45,055 bases of DNA, taken from positions 1 through 45,055 of the forward strand of contig NZ_AUCI01000026.1 in the NCBI RefSeq assembly GCF_000429685.1, in the 5' to 3' direction. Position numbers and translations under genes: made by a program. Every line of letters starts with the position of its first letter. Positions within the stretch are counted from its first letter, which is position 1. Positions 25,751 through 34,726 of this stretch are shown one piece after another. The notes beneath the pieces were generated by a model. The model was not told the DNA's origin, did no database searches, and was given only the letters and a program-made list of their open reading frames with translations. The stretch comes from Salibacterium aidingense DSM 18341 (GTDB lineage Bacteria > Bacillota > Bacilli > Bacillales > Marinococcaceae).

Positions 25751-25760
25751 GAGAAACGTG

Positions 25761-25806
25761 AAAAAAAGCCTCTTCCAGGGAAATCCTGTGGAAGAGGCTT
25801 TTTTTA

Positions 25807-25807
<1 letters not shown>
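25761..25807. terminator. Bidirectional terminator between yjcZ-like gene and AKR gene
   Basis: AAAAAAAGCCTCTTCC (from 25761) pairs with GGAAGAGGCTTTTTTT (to 25805) around a 13-base loop. It serves the convergent YjcZ-type gene and the aldo/keto reductase gene, whose stop codon abuts it. Confidence 0.9.
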
Positions 25808-26787
<980 letters not shown>

Positions 26788-26851
26788 AAGGCGCCCTCCT
26801 TTGTAAAATAATACCTGTTCCTTTTCCCGTTATGGAGAGAACGTAAACCAG

Positions 26852-27382
26852 TTACGGAGAAGTGTTCCGTTGAAGTTCTGCGATGGGGACTCCCGGATCC
26901 CACTGCAAATGAGAATAATCCTGGAACCTTTCCCAGTCACCTCCCCATTCAAATCCAATCGCTTTGGCAATATCTGCTGCTTCCTGCCAGTCCGGGGTTC
27001 CATTGTCGTTGCCGTCATACTCAGTATTCCACGTTATTTCGCCATTGTCTTTTTTTATGGCAAAATCAACCGCCAGTCCGTAATTATGATAGGATTCGCC
27101 GCCTTTGACATGGGTTACGATGTTCCCGGCTTCGCTTCGTCCCTGGGCATAAAGATCATTCTGGCGTTCCACGGAACGATAGCCTGCCGTAATGACAACA
27201 TGAATCCCCTGTTCTTTCGTCTGCTCTATAAATTCTTGTTTCATTTCCTCTACCTCGGGGTGCAGGCTTGTCCTTTCCGCCATTTTTTCTATTTGCTCTT
27301 CCTGTTCTTTCTGCCAAAATAGAAATAGAATAATAGAAAACGCAGCTAATAAGGTGGCATCCCAACCTGTATGAAGTTTCAT
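26852..27382 (-). CDS. M15-family peptidase (CwlK/VanY-type D,D- or L,D-peptidase), membrane anchored
   Basis: A 176-residue cell-wall peptidase. One N-terminal hydrophobic segment (about residues 8-22, ATLLAAFSIILFLFW) would anchor it or export it. The catalytic domain has the zinc-site pattern: GYRSVERQNDLYAQGR, SYHNYGLAVDF (the S-x-H-x-x-G-x-A-x-D motif) and a late HLQW. Relatives cut D-Ala-D-Ala or L-Ala-D-Glu bonds in peptidoglycan stems. The stretch EYDGNDNGTPDW is an unusual acidic insertion of the CwlK type. Start at 27382 (GAAGGGAATC upstream) rather than the longer 27475 frame. Confidence 0.87.
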   Translation of the reverse strand: MKLHTGWDATLLAAFSIILFLFWQKEQEEQIEKMAERTSLHPEVEEMKQEFIEQTKEQGIHVVITAGYRSVERQNDLYAQGRSEAGNIVTHVKGGESYHNYGLAVDFAIKKDNGEITWNTEYDGNDNGTPDWQEAADIAKAIGFEWGGDWERFQDYSHLQWDPGVPIAELQRNTSP

Positions 27383-27816
27383 GGTTATAGATTCCCTTCT
27401 CCTGATGTTACCGGCAAAGGTATAGGATTCAGGCGGGGATGTCAATGGAAAAGCCTGAACGCTGCCCGCGGACATTCCAAAAAGTCAGCTTGCCAGCTGC
27501 ACTGCAGGCAGAAATCATCTCGCTATGATAAAACCGGATTTTATAGGAGGAGCAGCCTGCGGACATCTGTTCCGCTAAATGCGAAAATCAGAGGCCCCCG
27601 GCCGTTTTTTCGGACATTTGTTCCGCTAATCGGGGGCTGAACGGCTTTTTTTACACGGAAATGGAGAAATAACGTACCAAATGTCCGTTTGCCCCTTCCA
27701 AATGGGCAAAATCGACAAAATAACGGAATAAAAGTCCGCTTCTGGCACACGGCATTTTGAATCCAGCTTCTCACGACTCCCCCGCTGTGCCTTAGCTCCG
27801 CGGTCGTGTGCCCCCA
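27383..27816. other. Non-coding region containing repeat copy B
   Basis: No convincing gene is present in these 434 bases between the M15 gene and the TetR gene. About 180 of them are the repeat element at 27560-27738. The rest is unremarkable apart from CTGCCAGC/TGCAGGCAG-like short inverted repeats near 27490-27512. Confidence 0.5.
27560..27738. repeat. Intergenic repeat element, copy B (nested inverted motifs)
   Basis: It has the same build as copy A: direct motifs CGGACATCTGTTCCGCTAA (27560-27578) and CGGACATTTGTTCCGCTAA (27611-27629), then inverted motifs TAACGTACCAAATGTCCG (27670-27687) and TAACGGAATAAAAGTCCG (27721-27738). The inner spacer also has GGCTTTTTTTACACGGAAA as in copy A. 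Total length is the same (179 bases). Small open frames across it are shadows of its repeat structure. Confidence 0.75.
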
Positions 27817-28494
27817 TTATTGCTGCATTTTTCCCGCTTCCATGGCCTGGGTCGTTACATGAACGACATAAGACATCGTTCGTTCTTCTGCCTCTTCTGG
27901 TGTCACATGCCTGCGGTTGTTTAATAAGGTGGTCATCATCCCCCGCCAGATCATTAGTGTCACATCGGCGATCATGTTTACATTTTCGGAGGACAGCAGC
28001 CCTTCTTCGACCGCTCCCTGCAAATAGAGATTGCTTCTTTTTTCCAGGTTATGCTCCATAATAAACGGTACAATTTCTTCAGGAACTCCGACCAATTCAC
28101 TGCTGAACTGCTCGTAATACTCCTGCAGCAGTTCACTCGGTACCGCTCCCAGGTTATTAATAAACACAGCGGCGAAGGTATGAGGATTTTGAAAGGAGTG
28201 TTTCGCAAAACAGCGCCAGGCGTGAAGCCACGTTTCCACGGTATTGTTCCCCTTTTTCATATAGGAAGGAAGTTCCTGAACATATCCCTGTGTAAATCTT
28301 ATTGAAGCAAAAAATATCAAATGGGATAGTTCCCCAAAGTAATTGTAGGCGGTGGAACTGGTAAAACCTGCCCGTTCTGCTACTTTGCGTATCGTTACCT
28401 GTTCCATGCCTTCTTCTTCTATTAATGCAGCGGTTGCGTCAATAAAATAGTGCCACATGCGGCTGCGTTGAATTTCTTTTCTTGTATTGGACAT
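27817..28494 (-). CDS. TetR-family regulator, linked to M24-BCCT
   Basis: A 225-residue one-component regulator. The N-terminal helix-turn-helix is clear: ALIEEEGMEQVTIRKVAERA then GFTSSTAYNYFGEL (residues about 23-58). The C-terminal ligand domain is not similar to anything I can name. It begins 51 bases after the BCCT carrier stop on the same strand, so it is probably the third gene of the M24-BCCT run and may control it, in the way BetI controls choline genes in proteobacteria; that link is inference. A 7-2-7 palindrome over the presumed start of that transcript (31252-31267) could be its operator. Confidence 0.88.
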   Translation of the reverse strand: MSNTRKEIQRSRMWHYFIDATAALIEEEGMEQVTIRKVAERAGFTSSTAYNYFGELSHLIFFASIRFTQGYVQELPSYMKKGNNTVETWLHAWRCFAKHSFQNPHTFAAVFINNLGAVPSELLQEYYEQFSSELVGVPEEIVPFIMEHNLEKRSNLYLQGAVEEGLLSSENVNMIADVTLMIWRGMMTTLLNNRRHVTPEEAEERTMSYVVHVTTQAMEAGKMQQ

Positions 28495-28545
28495 CGGCTT
28501 CCCTACTTTCTGTCCTCCCTGTTCCTTCCATTATATCGAAAAGAA

Positions 28546-30057
28546 TTACTCTTTTACAGGCTCCTCCCTTTCCCTCAGCCATTTAATTAAAGAAACAGCT
28601 AGAAGAATGTACATGATTAATACAGGGACAGACACGAGGACAGAAGAAGTCTGTACTACGTTGAGACCTCCTACTATAGTAAGAGAAATAGCGAGAGCTG
28701 AGAGTACAACTCCCCACAATAGACGTTGCCAGCGTGCTGGTTCTTCCCCTTTTTGCAGGTCCGTCGTGGCAATCCCTGCAATAATATAGGTAGCAGAGTC
28801 AAGAGAAGTCGCCAAAAAGACAAAGCCCAGCACCGTGAAAAAGATCATCACAACCGTTGACAGCGGAAGAGACTTTAACACTTCGACAATGACCTGTGGT
28901 TCACTTTCTGCGAGCACCGAAGTCAGAGCACCACTATTGGAGAGCTCAAAATCAATCGCATACCCGCCGAAGACGGCAAAATATAAAAAGCTTCCCAGGG
29001 ACCCCCACAGCAGTATATTCGTCACCATTTCACGGATGGTCCGGCCTTTTGATATCCGGGCGACAAACAGGCCTATAAATGGAGCCGTTGCCGCAAACCA
29101 GGCCCAGTAAAATACAGTCCACGCCTGCGGAAAGCCGCCTTCATTAATAGGATCTGTATATAAGCTCATCCGCATGAAATTATTTAGCATTAAACCAAGA
29201 CTGTCTGTAAAATAAGTTAAAATAAATAACGTCGGCCCCGTGATCAGCACAAATACTGCAAGAACAAGGGCGATATAAATATTCCAATCACTGAGTTTAC
29301 GGATCCCTTTATACAACCCTAAATAGGCACTGGAGCTGAAAATTATGGTCCAAATAACAATAATGACAATACTAAGCGGAAGCGTAGGTTCGATTCCGAG
29401 CAGTTCTGCACTGACATTGGCCACCATCGGAACGCCCAGACCAAGAGAAGTAGACAATCCCCCTATCATGCTCCAGATGACAAGGATATCAATCACTTTC
29501 CCGTGCCAGCCGTCCGCATATTTCCCAAGAATTCCCCGGCATGCTGCGCTGATTTTTAACGAGGGATCCTTTCTCACGAAAAATGAATAAGCAATCACTA
29601 CAGCAGGCAGGGCATATAACGCCCACGCTGATATGCCCCAGTGGAACAACCCATAGGCCACTGCCCATTCGGCTGCTTCTGCGCTTTCTCCCTCGATGCC
29701 AAAGGGAGGTCCGGTATAGTAATAGAGCGGTTCTACGATTGACCAGAACATAATACTGGTCCCCATGCTGGCACAAAAGAGCATGCCTCCCCAGCTGAAC
29801 CTTGAAAATTCCGGTTTATCCTCTGGATCACCCATCTTCACCCTGGCAAACCTGCCGAAGACGAGCCATAACAAAAGGATAAACAATCCCATCGTTAAAA
29901 ACTCAAAAGCCCAGTCCAGACGAAATGTTAAATCTGTTAAGATTCCAGTCAGCACCGGTTCTGCGCTGCTTTGAAAAATAACTAACGTTATAGTTATCGC
30001 TATCGTAAGTATCATAGCCGGCCAAAAAATAGAATGATCCATTTTACTATGTTTCAT
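28546..30057 (-). CDS. BCCT-family (betaine/carnitine/choline) transporter
   Basis: A 503-residue secondary transporter with twelve membrane helices. The family signature FYWAWFAATAPFIGLFVARI followed by SKGRTIREMV is present. The helix 4-like segment reads GTSIMFWSIVEPLYYYTGPP, retaining the aromatic box area (W, Y) for quaternary amines. The C-terminal tail is short and charged (KWLREREEPVKE). BCCT carriers import glycine betaine, choline, carnitine and similar solutes, coupled to Na+ or H+. It starts only 9 bases after the M24 hydrolase stop, so carrier and enzyme should handle the same compound. Substrate use as carbon or nitrogen source rather than as osmolyte is suggested by that link. 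Confidence 0.93.
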   Translation of the reverse strand: MKHSKMDHSIFWPAMILTIAITITLVIFQSSAEPVLTGILTDLTFRLDWAFEFLTMGLFILLLWLVFGRFARVKMGDPEDKPEFSRFSWGGMLFCASMGTSIMFWSIVEPLYYYTGPPFGIEGESAEAAEWAVAYGLFHWGISAWALYALPAVVIAYSFFVRKDPSLKISAACRGILGKYADGWHGKVIDILVIWSMIGGLSTSLGLGVPMVANVSAELLGIEPTLPLSIVIIVIWTIIFSSSAYLGLYKGIRKLSDWNIYIALVLAVFVLITGPTLFILTYFTDSLGLMLNNFMRMSLYTDPINEGGFPQAWTVFYWAWFAATAPFIGLFVARISKGRTIREMVTNILLWGSLGSFLYFAVFGGYAIDFELSNSGALTSVLAESEPQVIVEVLKSLPLSTVVMIFFTVLGFVFLATSLDSATYIIAGIATTDLQKGEEPARWQRLLWGVVLSALAISLTIVGGLNVVQTSSVLVSVPVLIMYILLAVSLIKWLREREEPVKE

Positions 30058-30066
30058 AATACCTCC

Positions 30067-31224
30067 TTATTCTTCTATCAGCATGTCTTCATACGAACGT
30101 GGATAGTGGGTAATACTTCTGGAACCATCGGCTGTAACAATAACTGTATCGGAATGGCGGAAGCCTCCGACACCCGGCACATAAATTCCGGGTTCTATCG
30201 TATATACCATCCCTTCTTCGAGTACCAGTTCATTATCAAACCGCAGATACGGTTCTTCATGTTCTGACAGCCCCAGGCCGTGGCCGATCCGATGGTCGAT
30301 ATATTCTTCGTAACCTGCTTCCTTGATTACCTGATATGCGGCGAGGTCCACGTCACATGCCCTTACCCCGGGTTTGACAGCCTCCATTCCCGCCTTTTGG
30401 GCGTCAATCGCAAGTTTTAACAATGTCTTCTGTTCTTCGGTTGCTTTCCCTTTAAATAAAAACGTTCGTTCATTTTCTGCACGGTACCCGTTAATCCAGA
30501 CCTGGCGGCTGTGTACCACCGGATCTCCGCTCTCAAAAGTGCGGGTGCTGGAATAAAGATGCGGCATGGCGCTGCGCCTCACCCCGGAGCATGTCCAATT
30601 CTCGTACCCCACGACTACTTCCGGATATGCTTCGGAGGCAGCCTTCAGTAAAGCCTGATCCCCGTATGAATCAAATTCCAGCTCGCTCATTCCAAGGCTC
30701 AAATGCTGAAAGGACGCTTCAAGAGCAACATCAGATAACCGTCCTGCTTCCTCCAGCCACTTTATCTCTTCTTCCTCTTTTATGCTGCGGAGTTCTATCA
30801 GATCTCTGCCGATATCGACCGCTTCGTACCCTTGTTTACGTATATTTTGATAGACATAGGCCGGCAGGATCTCACATTCCACCCCTACTTTTGTGCCAGC
30901 CGGCAGTTCCCGGAGCAGACGCATAAATGGCGTTAAGAAAGAAGTATCATTCGTGCCCCTGTTGTATCTTTCATGGTATACATGAAAATGCGTAGTATGG
31001 GCGTTTTCCTCTGCGTGCAGATCTTCAAGCTCCGGGATGATATAGGCGGTGGTTTCTGGATAAATCCAGTAAACAATCGGCCGGGAATACGATATCGCCT
31101 TAAATCCGCTCAAATAGTATTGATTATCCGGATCCCACAGTACCACAGCCTCTATTTGTTTTTCTTCCATCCGTTTTCGAAAGGCCTTCAGACGCGTGTT
31201 GATATTCTCTGTTGGAATACTCAT
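30067..31224 (-). CDS. M24-fold (creatinase/prolidase-like) hydrolase, probably non-metal
   Basis: A 385-residue pita-bread-fold protein with the creatinase-type N-terminal domain (residues about 10-140) and the C-terminal M24 domain. In metal aminopeptidases of this fold five ligands are Asp, Asp, His, Glu, Glu. By motif alignment they are here Ser239, Glu250, His315, Glu344 and Ser358, so three of five are changed and metal binding is doubtful. In contrast, features of creatinase are kept: a His before TR (His222 in PHLYSSTRTF), Glu252 in ENERTF and Glu344 in TIEPGI. Amidinohydrolase or ectoine-hydrolase-like chemistry on a small zwitterion is therefore more likely than Xaa-Pro peptidase activity. 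It heads the run with BCCT and TetR. Confidence 0.8.
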   Translation of the reverse strand: MSIPTENINTRLKAFRKRMEEKQIEAVVLWDPDNQYYLSGFKAISYSRPIVYWIYPETTAYIIPELEDLHAEENAHTTHFHVYHERYNRGTNDTSFLTPFMRLLRELPAGTKVGVECEILPAYVYQNIRKQGYEAVDIGRDLIELRSIKEEEEIKWLEEAGRLSDVALEASFQHLSLGMSELEFDSYGDQALLKAASEAYPEVVVGYENWTCSGVRRSAMPHLYSSTRTFESGDPVVHSRQVWINGYRAENERTFLFKGKATEEQKTLLKLAIDAQKAGMEAVKPGVRACDVDLAAYQVIKEAGYEEYIDHRIGHGLGLSEHEEPYLRFDNELVLEEGMVYTIEPGIYVPGVGGFRHSDTVIVTADGSRSITHYPRSYEDMLIEE

Positions 31225-31251
31225 ACTTTCCCTCCATTAACTTGATAATTT

Positions 31252-31305
31252 TATGAACACGTTCATATAAAAATCATGATAACAGTAATCAGGCAGAAAA
31301 TACAA
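31252..31305 (-). promoter_or_regulatory. Promoter of the M24-BCCT-TetR run with an overlapping operator
   Basis: On the minus strand TTGTAT (31305-31300) and TATCAT (31281-31276) are 18 bases apart. Eight bases on, TATGAAC-AC-GTTCATA (31252-31267), a perfect 7-bp inverted repeat, sits over the expected start of transcription. It is a candidate operator for the TetR protein of the run or for GbsR, whose gene lies just upstream. Confidence 0.55.
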
Positions 31306-31398
31306 CTATTTTTCAGAAAATTTAGCGTATTTAAGAGATAAACTGGGATAAGAGGTGTTATTTTCTGCACGATGCACTCAACACCGTTTCATCACCAT

Positions 31399-31440
31399 AA
31401 AAGAAGCGTGAGTCCTAATAAAAAGACTCACGCTTCTTTT
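31399..31440. terminator. Strong terminator after gbsR
   Basis: AAAAGAAGCGTGAGTC (31399-31414) and GACTCACGCTTCTTTT (31425-31440) are a perfect 16-bp stem with a 10-base loop. It directly follows the gbsR stop and separates it from the M24 promoter. Confidence 0.92.
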
Positions 31441-31987
31441 ATTTTTTGTTTGGATGTTTTGGAACATGCTCAAAAATTTCGCCGCTTTCAAAAAACTCAA
31501 TTAAACGTTGAATCCAGTCATAATAATCGATCCATTCATAAATCTCTTCAAGCAGGGCATTTAATTCTACTTCCGTTTGTTCATCTACTTCTTCATTGAC
31601 CCGGAGCTTTTCCAATCTGGATTTCAGTGTCTGCTCAAAGTGGCGGCTTTTGTGAATCGCCTTTCTCCAGTTAGAGGTGAAAAGCGAAATAAAGGTCTGA
31701 TAGTAGTCCTGTTCCACCTGGTACAAGTCTTTCCGTACGCCGGCCTGGAAAACCCGCTCCGCTATATTTAGATCCATCATATCCCGGACCACCTGGCTCA
31801 TCCGGGTTTTGCTCATGCCGGTATGTTCTGAAAGTTGATCAAGTGTCATTGGCTCTCCATTCATATATATAATGCCAAGCACTCTTCCTACCGTTGTGGA
31901 AACCCCAAAAGAATGCATATTATCTGCAATTTTTTCGATAAATTGACGCCGTACTTGTTCCATTTCTTCTGATCGCTTGTCCGCCAT
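31439..31987 (-). CDS. gbsR: GbsR-family regulator (MarR-like, choline/betaine genes)
   Basis: A 182-residue winged-helix protein with the GbsR pattern: EMEQVRRQFIEKIADNMHSF, GRVLGIIYMNGEPMTLDQLS, then HTGMSKTRMSQVVRDMMDL as the recognition region, and a long helical C-terminal part ending FEHVPKHPNKK. In B. subtilis GbsR is a choline-sensing repressor of gbsAB and opuB. Its position between a BCCT-M24 run and an Opu-type ABC operon fits control of osmolyte uptake and breakdown. Start at ATG 31987 with GGGAGG seven bases ahead, rather than a TTG six bases earlier. No gbsA or gbsB gene is in the window. Confidence 0.88.
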   Translation of the reverse strand: MADKRSEEMEQVRRQFIEKIADNMHSFGVSTTVGRVLGIIYMNGEPMTLDQLSEHTGMSKTRMSQVVRDMMDLNIAERVFQAGVRKDLYQVEQDYYQTFISLFTSNWRKAIHKSRHFEQTLKSRLEKLRVNEEVDEQTEVELNALLEEIYEWIDYYDWIQRLIEFFESGEIFEHVPKHPNKK

Positions 31988-32078
31988 TGGCAATCCTCCC
32001 GTTCGAACTCTCTTTCAAAACTTTACCATAGGACAGCCGCAAAACCAAATGCATGCAGAACAGGATCATATTTGTTTA

Positions 32079-34136
32079 TTAAGGCAGGGAATCGGTCCTG
32101 GGAAGGAGGAAATAAAAGGTACTGCCTTCGCCTTCTGTACTATTCACTCTCATCTTTCCCTCGTGGGCACGGACTATTTCAGTGGATATGGCCAGTCCGA
32201 GTCCCACTCCTTCCTCTGCCTTTTCCTTTACTGCATTCCCTTTAAAAAAACGTTCAAACACATTGGGAAGTTCTTCTTCCTTAATACCTGCTCCATCGTC
32301 TTGCACAGCAATGGAAATCCAGGACTTGCCGCTGTCGTCCTTTTCTTCCACGACCAGCGTAATGTTTCCTCCTGCTTCTGTAAATTTTTTTGCATTAAAC
32401 AAGAGGTTGGATACCACCTGTTCGATACGAATGGGATCAATAGAAACGGCATATCCAGCATCAGAAACCGGAAGACGATCCTCAAATCTAAATGTAATAT
32501 GCTTCCGTTCTATTTCCTCTTTATACACCAAATATAATTCATGGGTGAATTCACGTATATCTTTTTCCGTAAAATGATATTGTATTCCGTCCGATTCTAA
32601 TTTCGCCAACTCTCTCAGATCGTCGATAATCTGCTTTAAAAAAAGTGTTTTGTCATAGACAAGCTGAAAATACTTAGGCTGATTCCGATCAACGACTCCA
32701 TCCAGCATCCCCTTCATATATCCTTGAATAGAAGTCAACGGGGTGTTCAGTTCATGGGAAATGTTGGACATTAGCTCCCGTCTGGCTTTATACGATTGTT
32801 CCAGGTCTTTATTCGCCTCGGATAATTTCTTCGTTCGTTTTTTTACTTTTTCCTCTAATGTCTGGTTCACCTTTTCAAGCCGTTCAGACAATTGCTCGGA
32901 ATCATTCAGAGCTTTGGTAAATACATTAGATAAAATAAACGATTGGGCGAATAAATAAAAAAACATGCCTATCGAGACCGTTTCGCCTGTATTTACCACA
33001 TGATTATAATGAAGCACATCATTAACCACAAAAGCGAGCAGAATTGTCATTGCGGCTACATGAGCGCGGGCGCCTCTTCGCTGGTTCCGCATGGCAGTAA
33101 TAAGCACATAAATAAGATAGCTGATGGCCAATACAGAACTGCCCTGCAGTACAAGCATCCCTTCGGTGTAAACTCTGGCCGGTGTTACCAAAATAAAGAG
33201 AAAAATCATGGCAAATAGAAATAAAAACCCATTTCTGATCCGTCTGTCCGAATCCTCTTTATATTGGGCGTGGATGAATAAAAGAAAAAAAGTAATCGCT
33301 GCGCAGGCGCTCCAGTATTCTATTTTCAGCCCCAGTTCCCAAGGGACAGCCGGGAAGAAACGCTGAATCAATACTTCTCCCAAAAACAGGGTACGCATAG
33401 CCACCGCAAGACAAATTCCGCTGAAATAAAGCGGGGAGCGCTCTTTTGGACGAAGCAGAAATATCCCGATGTGATAGAGTGCCATCACGAGCAGGCTGAC
33501 AACAAGAAATACCTCGGCGGCTACATTTTTATCTCTCATCTTCTGAATTCCGTCGGCACTTCCTATATAAAAGGAGTCCCACCAACCTGATTTCCTTTGG
33601 TAATATTCCGATACATGAAGGACAAGATCAACGGCCTCCTCTTCCGGTTCAAAATAGACCATCCGGGGATGATGATCGGGTTCCATTACTTCCCTGGCGG
33701 TTCCCGGGCTGCCATTTTCGGCTATGATTTTTTCATCTGCCCATAACGTATAAGCCGTTGCCACCTCTGGAATGTACAATCCCGCTACGCTTTCTTTTAT
33801 TGTTTCGGGAAGGAGCAGCTGCAGATGGTACGTTGCGTAGCCCTCATTGGGCAGAGGTTTCCCGACGGCTATTTTTTCATCCCAGCTTCCCGGCGTGTTC
33901 ACATAAACAGAGGAAGACGACGCTGCTGGAAAGGAAGACGGCTCTATAAACTGCTTCCAGTAAAATTCCCATTCTCCGTCGAGCGTATATACCTGCTCCT
34001 CTTCAAAATCATGATTATGCAGCTGAAGCACGCCCTCCGCAGCTTTCCCCTGCTCTGCAGCAGTCCCGCCGCCGCAGCCAGACAGTCCCCCCAAACAAAA
34101 AAAGATGAGGAAAAACAAATAGATGATTTTTTTCAT
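32079..34136 (-). CDS. 7TM-DISM sensor histidine kinase with lipoprotein-type N terminus
   Basis: A 685-residue sensor kinase. The N terminus is a lipoprotein signal (FFCLGGLSGCGGG, lipid-carrying Cys21). An extracytoplasmic jelly-roll ligand domain follows (about residues 40-200, DGEWEFYWKQF and GYATYHLQLLLPE), then seven membrane helices (about 205-395), a coiled coil (LSERLEKVNQTLEEKVKKRT), the HisKA box SNISHELNTPLTS with phospho-accepting His461, and the HATPase domain with NLLFNAKKF, DDGAGI and GVGLGLAI. It would sense an external ligand, perhaps a carbohydrate, and phosphorylate a response regulator. No response regulator gene adjoins, so it is an orphan in this window. Confidence 0.9.
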   Translation of the reverse strand: MKKIIYLFFLIFFCLGGLSGCGGGTAAEQGKAAEGVLQLHNHDFEEEQVYTLDGEWEFYWKQFIEPSSFPAASSSSVYVNTPGSWDEKIAVGKPLPNEGYATYHLQLLLPETIKESVAGLYIPEVATAYTLWADEKIIAENGSPGTAREVMEPDHHPRMVYFEPEEEAVDLVLHVSEYYQRKSGWWDSFYIGSADGIQKMRDKNVAAEVFLVVSLLVMALYHIGIFLLRPKERSPLYFSGICLAVAMRTLFLGEVLIQRFFPAVPWELGLKIEYWSACAAITFFLLFIHAQYKEDSDRRIRNGFLFLFAMIFLFILVTPARVYTEGMLVLQGSSVLAISYLIYVLITAMRNQRRGARAHVAAMTILLAFVVNDVLHYNHVVNTGETVSIGMFFYLFAQSFILSNVFTKALNDSEQLSERLEKVNQTLEEKVKKRTKKLSEANKDLEQSYKARRELMSNISHELNTPLTSIQGYMKGMLDGVVDRNQPKYFQLVYDKTLFLKQIIDDLRELAKLESDGIQYHFTEKDIREFTHELYLVYKEEIERKHITFRFEDRLPVSDAGYAVSIDPIRIEQVVSNLLFNAKKFTEAGGNITLVVEEKDDSGKSWISIAVQDDGAGIKEEELPNVFERFFKGNAVKEKAEEGVGLGLAISTEIVRAHEGKMRVNSTEGEGSTFYFLLPRTDSLP

Positions 34137-34685
34137 CCGATATCCGCCCCATTAAAAAATAAAAATGTTACGTCTATGTATCATGGCGTGGACCTTCGTT
34201 CTTATATAGGAGCAGTATATCATACAAACGACCTATACTGGTCTGTTTTTTTAGTATCGGTCCAGCACCTTTTATGGACTACTAATAAAAATGAGGGGGA
34301 GGAGACCCGTTCCGGAGAAGCTGACTGCTTTGCAGCACATACGCTGCAGACAGATCCGCTGGTTCCGTTTAATAAACAGTCCGTACAGAATAGCCACCCG
34401 GTGTACCGAGTTGGCGGGAGACATGCGGGGAAAGTGGAGGACAGCAGCGCAGAATTATCTTGTTCTAGTGGCCGCCATTGTGGGAGGGAGGACACTACGC
34501 TTTCCTTTTTTGCTTTGGGTGACCGCCAAAAGCATTTGGAAGCCGGTACTACTTCTTCCTTCTTTCCTATTGGGGGCAAAACTAAGGTTGAGAGGACTAA
34601 ATCCTTCAAACCGTTGCTTCGTGTCCTCCACCAATGCCGCCGGCCCGGGGGCCTTTGGTTATCCAGGGGTAGGAAAATCTAAAAT
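34137..34685. other. 549-base region without a recognisable gene
   Basis: The left 100 bases belong to the kinase promoter region. The rest (34250-34680) is more GC-rich than usual spacers here and has overlapping open frames on both strands, for example a plus frame from 34420 with two hydrophobic stretches (YLVLVAAIVGG, KPVLLLPSFLLGA). None has a good ribosome site, and none resembles a protein family I know. It may be a decayed gene, a structured RNA or a repeat family. Confidence 0.5.
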
Positions 34686-34724
34686 GAAAGAAAGGCTGCC
34701 TTTTTAAGGACAGCCCTTCTTTCG
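34686..34724. terminator. Terminator after the Opu-type operon
   Basis: GAAAGAAAGGCTG and CAGCCCTTCTTTC form a long stem with small bulges, starting just past the stop of the binding-protein gene. AT-rich sequence follows on both sides. Confidence 0.7.
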
Positions 34725-34726
34725 TT

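Noticed and set aside
27541-27817. Two minus-strand small frames around repeat copy B
   Set aside because: Their peptides mirror the repeat motifs (for example PFGRGKRTFGTLF) and have no start site.
30067-31224. Ordinary Xaa-Pro dipeptidase (PepQ)
   Set aside because: Three of five metal positions are not metal ligands or are changed, and the gene is coupled to a BCCT carrier.
33825-34682. Plus-strand frame of 285 codons running from the kinase gene into the spacer
   Set aside because: The first part is antisense to the lipoprotein signal and sensor domain of the kinase; the rest lacks a start site and similarity.
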